Assembly: GCA_937920485.1 (NCBI GenBank)
Contig: CALETL010000176.1
Location: 1 to 7,837 of the forward strand
From: an uncultured Phycisphaerae bacterium
GTDB lineage: Bacteria > Planctomycetota > Phycisphaerae > Sedimentisphaerales > Anaerohalosphaeraceae
Direction of reading: 5' to 3'
Length of the DNA: 7,837 nt
Part shown: one piece after another, positions 1 through 6,984 of the stretch
Layout: every line of letters begins with the position of its first letter
Numbering within the stretch: position 1 is the first letter of the stretch
Made by a program: the position numbers and the translations under genes
Notes under the pieces: model-generated
The model's database searches: none
Told to the model about the DNA's origin: nothing
The model's input: the letters and a program-made list of their open reading frames with translations, nothing else

Positions 1-1031
1 CCCTGGGCTGGGCCAAAGTTGTCCCGCCGAAAGGAAGCTACTCGTGGATTCACAAAGATTATGTTGACGTTAAAAGCGATAGCCCCACAGTTGGCGTCCT
101 GAATGGTGATAATGTCCGCATCTGGGCCGGTTCTGATTATATTGAGCCAATGCGGTCCTCCAGCATGCAGACAAAACTGAATACCGGCGAGATCGTTGAG
201 CTGTTACCCGATCAGCCGGAAACTGCGGATTACTATAAGATCAAGTCCCCCGCCGGCGCGTACTTGTGGATTAATTGTCAATTCCTACAATATTCTGGCC
301 CTGTCCCCTTGAAAAAGCCCACCGTGATTCCAATGCAACCACCCGTGCTGGACAAACCGGATATTCCCCCCTCAAATGAAACCGAGATCCCGACGTTTAA
401 GAATCTCGATGAAGACAAAGCTGCTGCGGAAACCTCGGCTGAGAAAAGTCCATTCAAAGAGCCCTTTGAAATAGGGACCATTGGAGAGTCTGAAACCCTA
501 AAGCAGTGTTATGCGCTCGCCACAAAGATTGATCAGGAACTTCAAAAACCGCTAAACATACAAGACTACAGCGACATTCGAAAAATGCTGGAAACGATTA
601 AAACGAGCACCGATGAAGACAAAACCGAAACGTATGCCCAGATTCTTCTGGAACGAATCCAGAATTTGGAACTGGTCATCAACATCGCAAATACATTGAA
701 AGAACAGGATCAGGCACTGGCCGAAAAGAAGCTCCAGATCGAAAAAGCACATCAGGCCAAACTGAAAAAACTGCCCAAAGAAACGGGCTTTATTTATGCC
801 GGAGTTTTGAAAGCATCCCACGTTTATACCCAAAAAACCGGCCAGAAGCGCTATCTGATTCAGGGGCCCGGCGGCAAGATCCTGTGTTATGTCATCAGTC
901 CTTCCAAAGACGTCACCAGACAACTTGAGGGCTTAGTCGGAACAAAGGTGGGTATTCAGGGAACCATTTCCAATAGCCAAAATTCACTGGTGACACTGGT
1001 CTCAGCAACCGCAGTTCAATCATTACAATAA
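1..1031 (+). CDS. SH3-domain protein with C-terminal small beta-barrel-like domain (5' end outside window)
   Basis: The reading frame is open from base 3, with 49 codons before the first internal ATG at 150, so the gene starts upstream and 342 residues are visible. Residues 2-21 (GWAKVV...SWIHKDYV) are the end of one bacterial SH3 repeat. Residues 29-96 are a second one, running from a GVLNGDNVRIW strand to YYKIKSPAGAYLWI. A Pro-rich linker follows (about 98-131), then an acidic helical stretch with a Lys/Glu/Gln-rich probable coiled coil near 232-258. The last 80 residues (about 262-340) alternate beta-strand-like segments, including QKRYLIQGPGG, KILCYVI and VGTKVGIQGTI, and resemble an OB-like barrel. 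Bacterial SH3 domains commonly bind cell-wall peptides, so a periplasmic or envelope role is likely, but the signal peptide would lie off the window. The exact function is unknown. The gene ends with TAA just before a terminator and converges on the AsmA-like gene. Confidence 0.5.
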   Translation, partial: LGWAKVVPPKGSYSWIHKDYVDVKSDSPTVGVLNGDNVRIWAGSDYIEPMRSSSMQTKLNTGEIVELLPDQPETADYYKIKSPAGAYLWINCQFLQYSGPVPLKKPTVIPMQPPVLDKPDIPPSNETEIPTFKNLDEDKAAAETSAEKSPFKEPFEIGTIGESETLKQCYALATKIDQELQKPLNIQDYSDIRKMLETIKTSTDEDKTETYAQILLERIQNLELVINIANTLKEQDQALAEKKLQIEKAHQAKLKKLPKETGFIYAGVLKASHVYTQKTGQKRYLIQGPGGKILCYVISPSKDVTRQLEGLVGTKVGIQGTISNSQNSLVTLVSATAVQSLQ

Positions 1032-1048
1032 CTAATTGACACCTTTTC

Positions 1049-1087
1049 ATGCCCCGGGCAGGATTGTCATGTTCGGGGCATTTTTTT
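1049..1087 (+). terminator. Rho-independent terminator of the SH3-domain gene
   Basis: The arms ATGCCCCG (1049-1056) and CGGGGCAT (1074-1081) are perfectly complementary. They extend inward by two G-U pairs and one C-G pair around an 11-base loop, and seven T residues follow at 1081-1087. The hairpin starts 18 bases after the stop codon. On the minus strand the same hairpin lacks a T-run, so it is only a good terminator for the plus-strand gene. It may still slow transcripts arriving from the convergent AsmA-like gene, whose stop is 27 bases away. Confidence 0.5.
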
Positions 1088-1113
1088 AGTGGCGCGCCAT
1101 GCAGGTCGGTTTA

Positions 1114-4100
1114 CTACTCTTTCTTGAAAATATCCAACGGCTGTTTGAGTACTGACAGATAAACCGCATCCACTTCGGGCGCATCCAAATCCCCATAGAT
1201 TTCCACTTTCCATAGGGCTGACCCAATACCTCGAACCAGCATATCAAGAAGGGTATCCTCTCCGTGCACGATTCGGTCCCAGGACGCCAGTTCCATCGCG
1301 ATTTGACGAGACTTCAAATCCATCTGCCCTTTGCCATGAAAGACAAGAGGATTTCCAACCATTCGAATCCGATCAAAGATTAATTCCGATCCCCGTACGT
1401 CGGCACTCAATTCGATTTCATTGAATACAAAGTTTTCCGGACGTTTCAACTGAACCGCTGTCAATATCTTGCCCAACAGCGACTGCTGTCCCATCTTCAT
1501 ATCCAGTATATTTGTCATAAATTTTCCGCGCGGCTGCGAAAGATCGTTGAGTTTTCCCACCAAAATCAAACTGCCTGTCGCCAGACCCTCCACAGCTTGT
1601 TCCTGTGTGATGTTTTTGGTCGCGGCTATAAGTTTTCGGACATCCACATCACTATAGCTTAGCTCCAGCTTGTAATCGGCCTGTGATTCAGGATCGAAAT
1701 CAATGATCAATTTTCCTGTAACTTGATCATCTCTGCAGGGAGCGTCAACACAATAAAAGTTCGCTTTCAAATCATCGCTGATTAACTGCATTGAATTGGG
1801 ATCGTATGCTATCCCACCGCTAAGATTATTTACAAGCCATTTATAATATTGAAGTCGGGCAATATCGTAGCGGGCCTGTATTTGCCAACTGCCTTTTTGT
1901 GAATCTATTGCAAAGTACCCTTCACAAGAACCATCTAATTGGCGAATAGCATCGGTACTTTCAAATGAAACATTTTCCAAGCCGACTCTGGCATGAGCAT
2001 CAATTCGCAAGAGGCCCTCGCGGCCGGTCTCCAGGGTACCCTCATGAATCGCAATATTGGCGGTTCCTTTCGGTTGCGAACCGGCATACAATGTTCGAAT
2101 CTTCGGCATCATTTCCTCAGACGGCAGTGATTCAATCGGGATGTCCTTTAGATTCAAATTTGAAAACGTAATCGCATCGTTCTGCACCAACACCCGGCCG
2201 GTCATTGTCCCAATCCTGACATCAGCCCAGTAAAGTGGATTATCATTGCAATCGACAATCAGGTCATTCCCTTTCCCGAAGGTATGGGGACAGTTGACCG
2301 CCAGAAAGCCATTAACGTCAACCATTCCCATCGGGCGAATCTGGCCCAACAGTTCTTTCGCATCTGAACCGGCGGCATCCCAGAACGTCTCATTAAGCTC
2401 AAAATTATCCAAATTCAGCCCCAGATAAAAACTCGGCTGGTTCGGATCAATTCCCTGCGGCCACAAGCTACCCTTTAAATGAATTTGACCACTGGCGGTC
2501 TGACCTTTGAGATGGTCCAGCAGTACAACATCGTGAGTTACTGTAGCTGACAAGTCAACATCGGTCATCTGCAGAGGAAACTTGTCATGCAAAAAAGTAT
2601 CTGCACTCATCTTGATTTCGGCAGAATAATCCATACCCCCCTTGCCGGTTTGTTTCGGAAAAACGTCAACTTTCACATCCGCTGCCGCCTGAACCTTAAG
2701 ATGTTTAAAAAAAGTCTGCTGCTGTATCGGCATCGCTTCTATTAAATCTCGGTCAACTGGAATGTTTTCACCTCGAACCGTAATATGATACGAAGGATCT
2801 GATTCTTCCGGCAGATGTACTACACCATCTATCTGAACACGGCGATCATCATCATAGCGAGCAAACACATCTTTGAACTGCAATTGATCCGACTCAATTA
2901 CGATCATCCCGGTCAGGTTTTCCATCGGATACGGGAAATATGTATAAAGAGCATTGACGTCGTCTAAATTTAGTACCAGCTTTGTCTTTTTCTGCCCATC
3001 GAAAGATTGCTGATAACGGTAATCCAGCCCCGTCAAGCCCGACGGATAAAACTTGTACCAGACTTCCTGGACGGATGGCGAGAGAGCGTTGTAAAGATCG
3101 TCATCAAAACGCATATTGGGGCTGGTAATTTGAAAATCTTTTGAGGAATTCGGACCCAGATTTTCCACTGTTCCAGCAATCTGCAACTGCACATCCTCAT
3201 GCCGTGCCTGAAGACTTTTCAAAAAAATATCCCGTCCCTTAAATTCGATATCCCCCCGCAAATTGTCAAGTCGATAGGGAAAGTGGTCATAGCATACAGA
3301 AATATCCACACAGCTAATCATACCGTTCATCTGCGCTTCTGATAAATCACTTAAACTCCCTCTGATTGCCAGTTTCATGTCACCTCTGCCGACAGGATGA
3401 TACCGACCAAGAAAACGTGTTAATCCGGAATCAGAGAATTCATTAAGCTTGTGATAGATAATCGTGTCAGGAGTAAACTGGCCATCCGTATTAAGCCGAT
3501 CCGAAATCGCAAAATTTTGTAAGTCAATATTCAGGTTAAATTGCCGGTCGCCAATGCGATCGATCAAGCCATTAAACTCAGCCCGTCCATCGCCCATTAA
3601 GAAGCTAATCTGCTGAAGAACAATTGTTTTTGCATCATAGGTACAATCCAGTTTGATCTCCTGAAGATTCCATTTATTCAGCAACACGCCGGAAGCGGGC
3701 ATTTGAATTTGTCCGGTCGTCCACAGGTGGTTTTTCTCACCATTTTGTCCAACACGCAAACCGCCCACGAGAGAACTCTTGCCATAACCAAACCGTCCAT
3801 CCGTTTCGAGTGAAAATGCATATTCATTTTTGGTGATTTTTTCAGCGACTCTGCCATTGATACCAGCCGTTGTCAGGATTTTTAGCCCATCCGAATCCGC
3901 CCGGCGAACCTGCAATGTCCCATGCTCAATAATGATCAACGGAATAGCACTTTGTTTCGGAGATTCGGTTTTGGGGAATGAAAGGTTTTCAATATTCCAT
4001 TTACCAGTGGAGGTCCCATAATCAGCAGTCAGCAAAGCATCTTTCAAGAGAATTGAATGGATTTTAAAACGCCCCTTTAGAAGCCGCCACAGGTCAAATT

Positions 4101-4407
4101 GAATTTCAACCCTGTCAGCCCGGAAAATCGGTGTTTCCGGCAGTTCCGGACTGTCTTCAGCAAGCACGACGCCTTTTAACCGAACCGAACCGAAGCCCCT
4201 AAAGCCGCCGGATTGAATATCGACTATTCCGCCGCAAAATTGACGCAGTTTTGCCTCTGCTACCGGCGGAACAACAACAAAACCTAAAAGAAAATAGAGG
4301 GCTGCCGCACATAACACCCAAAACAGCACAGTTTCAACACGCGGTAAAAACCTGTGCCGAGCAAAGAAACGACGAATACGTCTGATTTTCAAACGTGTTA
4401 AGACCAC
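1114..4407 (-). CDS. AsmA/TamB/YhdP-like membrane-anchored repeat protein
   Basis: This is a 1097-residue protein. It has a very basic N-terminus (residues 1-23), one hydrophobic anchor at about 25-46 (VLFWVLCAAALYFLLGFVVV), and then a long, almost wholly beta-strand-like domain expected in the periplasm. AsmA-like proteins of this build form extended grooved structures that in other Gram-negatives help move phospholipids between inner and outer membrane; that role here is inference. Diverged repeat units of roughly 115-130 residues are visible, with matching segments starting near 246, 375, 490, 609, 724 and 854 (for example FPYRLDNLRGDI, FPYPMENLTGMI, FPLQMTDVDLSA). Residues 960-1080 resemble the AsmA C-terminal region (RIRMVGNPLVFHGKGQMDL, then GDLDAPEVDAV). 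The start is GTG: an in-frame TAA lies 14-16 bases upstream and no other start comes between. No strong Shine-Dalgarno is seen, which fits coupling to purD 23 bp upstream. The gene ends with tandem TAG TAA. The family call is good; the exact subfamily is uncertain. Confidence 0.5.
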   Translation of the reverse strand: MVLTRLKIRRIRRFFARHRFLPRVETVLFWVLCAAALYFLLGFVVVPPVAEAKLRQFCGGIVDIQSGGFRGFGSVRLKGVVLAEDSPELPETPIFRADRVEIQFDLWRLLKGRFKIHSILLKDALLTADYGTSTGKWNIENLSFPKTESPKQSAIPLIIIEHGTLQVRRADSDGLKILTTAGINGRVAEKITKNEYAFSLETDGRFGYGKSSLVGGLRVGQNGEKNHLWTTGQIQMPASGVLLNKWNLQEIKLDCTYDAKTIVLQQISFLMGDGRAEFNGLIDRIGDRQFNLNIDLQNFAISDRLNTDGQFTPDTIIYHKLNEFSDSGLTRFLGRYHPVGRGDMKLAIRGSLSDLSEAQMNGMISCVDISVCYDHFPYRLDNLRGDIEFKGRDIFLKSLQARHEDVQLQIAGTVENLGPNSSKDFQITSPNMRFDDDLYNALSPSVQEVWYKFYPSGLTGLDYRYQQSFDGQKKTKLVLNLDDVNALYTYFPYPMENLTGMIVIESDQLQFKDVFARYDDDRRVQIDGVVHLPEESDPSYHITVRGENIPVDRDLIEAMPIQQQTFFKHLKVQAAADVKVDVFPKQTGKGGMDYSAEIKMSADTFLHDKFPLQMTDVDLSATVTHDVVLLDHLKGQTASGQIHLKGSLWPQGIDPNQPSFYLGLNLDNFELNETFWDAAGSDAKELLGQIRPMGMVDVNGFLAVNCPHTFGKGNDLIVDCNDNPLYWADVRIGTMTGRVLVQNDAITFSNLNLKDIPIESLPSEEMMPKIRTLYAGSQPKGTANIAIHEGTLETGREGLLRIDAHARVGLENVSFESTDAIRQLDGSCEGYFAIDSQKGSWQIQARYDIARLQYYKWLVNNLSGGIAYDPNSMQLISDDLKANFYCVDAPCRDDQVTGKLIIDFDPESQADYKLELSYSDVDVRKLIAATKNITQEQAVEGLATGSLILVGKLNDLSQPRGKFMTNILDMKMGQQSLLGKILTAVQLKRPENFVFNEIELSADVRGSELIFDRIRMVGNPLVFHGKGQMDLKSRQIAMELASWDRIVHGEDTLLDMLVRGIGSALWKVEIYGDLDAPEVDAVYLSVLKQPLDIFKKE

Positions 4408-4430
4408 AAGCCAACCACTTTAGAAAGCAT

Positions 4431-5702
4431 TTATGATTTCAGGGCTTTGTCGGCAATATCCCGACGACAGTAGGCACCCTCAAACCTGATTTTGTCAACT
4501 GCCTCATAGGCACACGCCTTGGCAGCGGCAATTGTTTCTCCCATTGCCGTTACGCCCAGGACACGGCCGCCATTGGTGACGATGTTGCTGTCCTGTTTTG
4601 CCGTTCCCGCATGAAACACAACGACGTCCTTGAGCTTAGCAACTTCGTCAAGACCTTCGATGATCTTGCCTTTTTCATAGCTGCCGGGATAGCCACCAGA
4701 ACTCATTACGACACATACCGCCGGACGTTTGTCCCATTCGAGATTAATCGTATCAAGTTTTCCATCGCATACAGCCAGCATGATTTGCAAAAGGTCGCTC
4801 TTGAGCCGCATCAGGATCGGCTGGGTTTCCGGGTCGCCAAAGCGAACATTATACTCCAGTACCCGTGGACCGCCTTGAGTCAGCATCAGCCCGGCATACA
4901 GAATACCACGGTATGGTGTATCGTTGCGTGTCATGCCGTCGATGGTCGGTACGAGAATCTCTTTGACGATCTGATCCATTAGCTTATCAGTCACGATCGG
5001 CGCCGGGCAGTAGGCCCCCATCCCACCGGTATTGGGGCCGGTATCGCCTTCACCAATGGGCTTATGATCCTGAGAACTCTCCATCACATAAATACTGCGG
5101 CCATCCACAAACGCAAGGATCGAGACTTCCTGACCAAGCAGTTTGTCCTCCACAATGACGGTATTGCCCGCATCACCAAAGATGCGGTCCTTCATGATAT
5201 GCTCCGCAGCGAGAATACCCTCGGACGGTTCATCACAAACGAATACACCCTTGCCCTTCGCCAACCCGGCGGCCTTGATTACGACCGCCTCGTCGCGACT
5301 GGCGATGTAGGCCTTGGCATCAACAAAAGAAGTAAAGATGCGGCTTTCGCCCGTGGGGATGCTGTTGGCACGCATAATCTCCTTGGCAAAGGCCTTGTCA
5401 GCTTCGAGCTGGGCGGCCTTTCCGGACGGGCCGAATGCCTTAATGCCGACCGCCTCAAATGCATCCACAGCGCCCGCGGCCAGCGGGTCTTCCGGGCCGA
5501 TAATTGCCAGATCAATATCAGCACCTTTGGCAAATTTTACAAGGGCTTCAATATCGGTGTCAGGGATGTCTACATTCTCGCCACACTGAGCGGTGCCGGG
5601 ATTACCCGGGGCACAATAGAGTTTGGTTAACTTCTTTGACTGCGATAGCTTCCATGCGATGGCGTGTTCCCGACCACCGCCGCCGATTAACAATACTTTC
5701 AT
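4431..5702 (-). CDS. purD: Phosphoribosylamine--glycine ligase (GAR synthetase)
   Basis: This enzyme joins glycine to 5-phosphoribosylamine using ATP, giving GAR, the second step of de novo purine synthesis in the cytosol. At 423 residues it has the usual length of the monofunctional bacterial enzyme and appears complete. In order it shows the N-terminal dinucleotide-like loop (MKVLLIGGGGREHAIAWKL, 1-19), IIGPEDPLAAG (67-77) and FGPSGKAAQLEADKAFAK (90-107). The ATP-grasp segment VVIKAAGLAKGKGV follows at 140-153, then EDKLLGQEVS (185-194), QDHKPIGEGDTGPNTGGMGA (211-230), and the family signature RFGDPETQPI (287-296). The acidic and amide residues E283 and N285, which bind metal in this fold, are present. 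The ATG start at 5700-5702 has AAAGGA seven bases upstream. It leads a probable operon with the AsmA-like gene. I see no frameshift or lost key residue. Confidence 0.5.
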   Translation of the reverse strand: MKVLLIGGGGREHAIAWKLSQSKKLTKLYCAPGNPGTAQCGENVDIPDTDIEALVKFAKGADIDLAIIGPEDPLAAGAVDAFEAVGIKAFGPSGKAAQLEADKAFAKEIMRANSIPTGESRIFTSFVDAKAYIASRDEAVVIKAAGLAKGKGVFVCDEPSEGILAAEHIMKDRIFGDAGNTVIVEDKLLGQEVSILAFVDGRSIYVMESSQDHKPIGEGDTGPNTGGMGAYCPAPIVTDKLMDQIVKEILVPTIDGMTRNDTPYRGILYAGLMLTQGGPRVLEYNVRFGDPETQPILMRLKSDLLQIMLAVCDGKLDTINLEWDKRPAVCVVMSSGGYPGSYEKGKIIEGLDEVAKLKDVVVFHAGTAKQDSNIVTNGGRVLGVTAMGETIAAAKACAYEAVDKIRFEGAYCRRDIADKALKS

Positions 5703-5709
5703 GCCATTT

Positions 5710-5715
5710 TCCTTT
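5710..5715 (-). promoter_or_regulatory. Ribosome binding site of purD
   Basis: On the minus strand AAAGGA ends seven bases before the purD ATG. It supports that start codon, which also gives the canonical MKVLLIGGGGREH beginning of the family. Confidence 0.5.
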
Positions 5716-5753
5716 TATTGCCTTTGGGTGAATAATTACTTATTTCTGAGATG

Positions 5754-5782
5754 ATTTTAGACGAGATCGACAGAATTTACAA
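5754..5782 (-). promoter_or_regulatory. Sigma70-type promoter for purD and the AsmA-like gene
   Basis: On the minus strand a -35 box TTGTAA (5777-5782, 4 of 6 consensus) and a -10 box TAAAAT (5754-5759, 5 of 6) are separated by exactly 17 bases. An A/T-rich run lies just upstream of the -35 box. Transcription would start near 5747, giving a leader of about 45 bases with no obvious riboswitch or hairpin. Planctomycete promoter consensus is less well defined than that of E. coli, so this remains a prediction. Confidence 0.5.
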
Positions 5783-5825
5783 GATTTTGTTTTAAACCGC
5801 CCAAGACACTGGATGGCCTAAAAAC

Positions 5826-5867
5826 TGGCGGGGGTAGGATTCGAGCCTCCGACCTCCGGGTTATGAA
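5826..5867 (-). pseudogene. 3' half of an initiator-type tRNA-Met (CAT), probable attachment-site scar
   Basis: Read on the minus strand this contains a whole anticodon loop TTCATAA, then CCCGG (3' side of the anticodon stem) and the variable region AGGTC. The T arm follows (GGAGG, loop CTCGAAT, CCTAC), then the acceptor strand CCCCGCC and discriminator A. The three C residues after the loop and the overall match to the 3' half of bacterial tRNA-fMet point to an initiator tRNA. The 5' half is absent: upstream of the loop the stem partner should be CCGGG but is AGCTT, and no D arm or acceptor partner occurs in the next 250 bases. The T loop begins C rather than T and the T stem has one G/A mismatch, so it also seems to be decaying. 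It cannot make a tRNA. A break at the anticodon loop is typical of tyrosine-recombinase integration into tRNA genes. Confidence 0.5.
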
Positions 5868-5891
5868 AAGCTTAGGGCCCTTTTCATAGCC
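5859..5891. repeat. 12-bp inverted repeat over the tRNA scar junction
   Basis: The arms GGTTATGAAAAG (5859-5870) and CTTTTCATAGCC (5880-5891) are complementary at 11 of 12 positions, the exception being a G-T wobble, around a 9-base centre. The left arm includes the anticodon triplet of the tRNA fragment; the right arm lies in non-tRNA DNA. Paired arms around a short centre at an anticodon loop resemble the core sites bound by tyrosine recombinases. No T-run follows on either strand, so it is not a normal terminator. The repeat is visible directly; its role is inferred. Confidence 0.5.
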
Positions 5892-6134
5892 TACTGCAAT
5901 TGAAGTATCTTACAGTAATTCAAAAAGTTACCCTGAATTACAACAATGGCCATATTTGTCAAGTCATAATATACAAGGTAATGTACAATTTTCTTGTCAT
6001 AAGTCGGGTTTAATGGCACACCGCAGAAACCAAGCATTTTTCTCGCTGTATTTTGAGTGGGTTTTTTGAAATTTTAATTAATATATCTCCTGCTCTGTTA
6101 AAAGGGTGTTTGAGCAATAACGGATTCATTGTTA
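5892..6134. other. Non-coding AT-rich gap between the tRNA scar and the 187-codon gene
   Basis: The whole stretch between purD and the 187-codon gene is 432 bp. Its purD-proximal part holds the promoter and the tRNA scar. The remainder shows the 8-bp inverted repeat and no supportable ORF, RNA gene or terminator. In 5881-6000 I count 36 G+C in 120 bases, far below the neighbouring purD coding sequence. Confidence 0.5.
5915..5941. repeat. 8-bp inverted repeat beside the tRNA scar
   Basis: GTAATTCA (5915-5922) and TGAATTAC (5934-5941) are perfect inverse complements separated by 11 bases, within AT-rich DNA 24 bases from the larger inverted repeat. It could be a protein-binding site linked to the former attachment site, or a chance palindrome in AT-rich sequence. 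Confidence 0.5.
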
Positions 6135-6698
6135 TTAGTGTGAGTTGGAGTAATGTCTGTACAACTCTATCCCTACTTCTACGAAACCGGCGGCAATTAA
6201 AGCGGCGGCAAGGGCGATGAGGGCTTCTGATTTCCATGGATGTATTTGGATGTAACGCTGAGCCCACGTATATCCTAATTCAATACCAGCGCTGTCTCGT
6301 ATCTTGTCGGGGAAGCTGTTGCTTTCAAATATGTTGTCCAGTAACCTCCAGGCCACACTGTTACTCTTGACCCTGTAAATATACCCAAGGTCCTGGATAT
6401 CCATAAGAAATAAAGTAAACGTCTTTTCATCATCTAACAGTTCCTTTTGGCTTGGATCAACGGCGATACCAAGAATGTGATCACCCTTCTTCCGTATCAT
6501 GTCATCCAACATCTCATGCGTGAAGGGTTCGTCAAGGATTTCTGACACACGGTCACGCACATAAACATACCTGGAGCTTTTTTTGATTTTTGCCAGACGC
6601 TGAATTGCATCATTAACATCTGTCTCATTACCAGCATACACTAAATCAAAAAGTGCATCGAGTTCCTGCACGGATTCACTTAAGATTTCTGAATTCAT
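6135..6698 (-). CDS. Hypothetical protein with hydrophobic C-terminal helix, unrecognised family
   Basis: I do not recognise this 187-residue protein. It is acidic and mostly helical in appearance, with an N-terminal half rich in Asp, Glu and Lys (QELDALFDLVYAGNETDVND, 11-30) and no signal peptide. Residues about 159-178 form a hydrophobic stretch (ALIALAAALIAAGFVEVGIE) just before a short polar tail. That could be a tail anchor, or a buried helix pair of a helical-repeat fold. The ATG at 6696-6698 begins the long open frame, but no Shine-Dalgarno precedes it, and the 100 bases upstream contain only 15 G+C. It stands alone between the tRNA-Met scar and tRNA-Lys, so it may be cargo of an integrated element or an isolated accessory gene. 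Sensible amino-acid composition over 187 codons supports a real gene; the function is unknown. Confidence 0.5.
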   Translation of the reverse strand: MNSEILSESVQELDALFDLVYAGNETDVNDAIQRLAKIKKSSRYVYVRDRVSEILDEPFTHEMLDDMIRKKGDHILGIAVDPSQKELLDDEKTFTLFLMDIQDLGYIYRVKSNSVAWRLLDNIFESNSFPDKIRDSAGIELGYTWAQRYIQIHPWKSEALIALAAALIAAGFVEVGIELYRHYSNSH

Positions 6699-6710
6699 AA
6701 TATTTTATTA

Positions 6711-6740
6711 ATATTAAATTTTTTAAGTGAATTTTTTCAA
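6711..6740 (-). promoter_or_regulatory. Possible promoter of the 187-codon gene
   Basis: On the minus strand TTGAAA (6735-6740, 5 of 6 for a -35 box) and TAATAT (6711-6716, 4 of 6 for a -10 box) stand 18 bases apart. The start of transcription would fall only a few bases before the ATG, giving an almost leaderless message, which fits the absent Shine-Dalgarno. The region is so AT-rich that chance matches are likely. Confidence 0.5.
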
Positions 6741-6747
6741 AATACTC

Positions 6748-6780
6748 AAAAGAACATATTAATTCGTTATTTGTTCTTTT
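6748..6780. repeat. 9-bp inverted repeat in AT-rich intergenic DNA
   Basis: AAAAGAACA (6748-6756) and TGTTCTTTT (6772-6780) are perfect inverse complements around a 15-base centre. The stem has only two G-C pairs. It lies upstream of the 187-codon gene and downstream of tRNA-Lys and the short ORF, so it could be an operator or a weak end-of-transcript hairpin. Neither is established. Confidence 0.5.
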
Positions 6781-6801
6781 TATTTAAGTATATTCGACAA
6801 A

Positions 6802-6984
6802 CTATTGCCATTGATTTTCGATAAGAATCATAACAGCCGCTATGATATTATTCGGCAGTCCGGGCCATGCTTCAACAATCTTCAACGTTTCTAACGGCAT
6901 AAAACCGCTTTGGCACAAACAATCCGCCCTGCTGGCAAAAGAGAATCCGCCGAAGGTTCTGGGGATTCTCTTAAAGACTTGCAA
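6802..6984 (-). pseudogene. Short ORF, probable remnant of an element-associated gene
   Basis: A 60-codon frame opens at TTG with no ATG in frame and no convincing Shine-Dalgarno. Its second half, from MPLETLKIVEAWPGLPNN to the end, has a plausible helical pattern. It recalls the LxxIVxAWPxLPxxI type of tail that I remember from small proteins near integrases in planctomycete-like genomes; this is memory, not a search result. The first half (RTFGGFSFASRADCLCQ) looks less like protein. A second frame starting at ATG 6987-6989 reads 32 codons to a TAG within the same stretch, so the region may be a frameshifted fragment. It begins 17 bases past the 3' end of tRNA-Lys. It might also be a genuine small gene or a chance frame. 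Confidence 0.5.

Noticed and set aside
552..923. 123-codon minus-strand frame over the SH3-domain gene
   Set aside because: It overlaps the real plus-strand coding sequence, has no Shine-Dalgarno and a composition unlike a natural protein.
1090..1099. 10-bp perfect palindrome TGGCGCGCCA between the convergent genes
   Set aside because: It is short, occurs once in the window and needs no explanation beyond chance; no partner copy or associated motif was seen.
5064..5630. Open frame of 188 codons on the plus strand opposite purD
   Set aside because: It lies wholly antisense to a complete, well-conserved purD and has no recognisable domain; such frames arise from codon bias in GC-rich coding DNA. 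Other antisense frames over purD are rejected for the same reason.
5703..5747. Purine-responsive riboswitch or attenuator in the purD leader
   Set aside because: The predicted leader is only about 45 bases and shows no hairpin or aptamer-like arrangement.
6116..6136. 6-bp inverted repeat AATAAC / GTTATT at the stop of the 187-codon gene
   Set aside because: The stem is short, has one G-C pair and no T-run follows on the minus strand, so it does not qualify as a terminator.
6010..6267. 85-codon minus-strand frame across the end of the 187-codon gene
   Set aside because: It overlaps the gene's last 133 bases in another frame, is unusually Arg- and His-rich there and has no family resemblance. 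I considered it as a frameshifted extension, but the 187-codon frame ends naturally.
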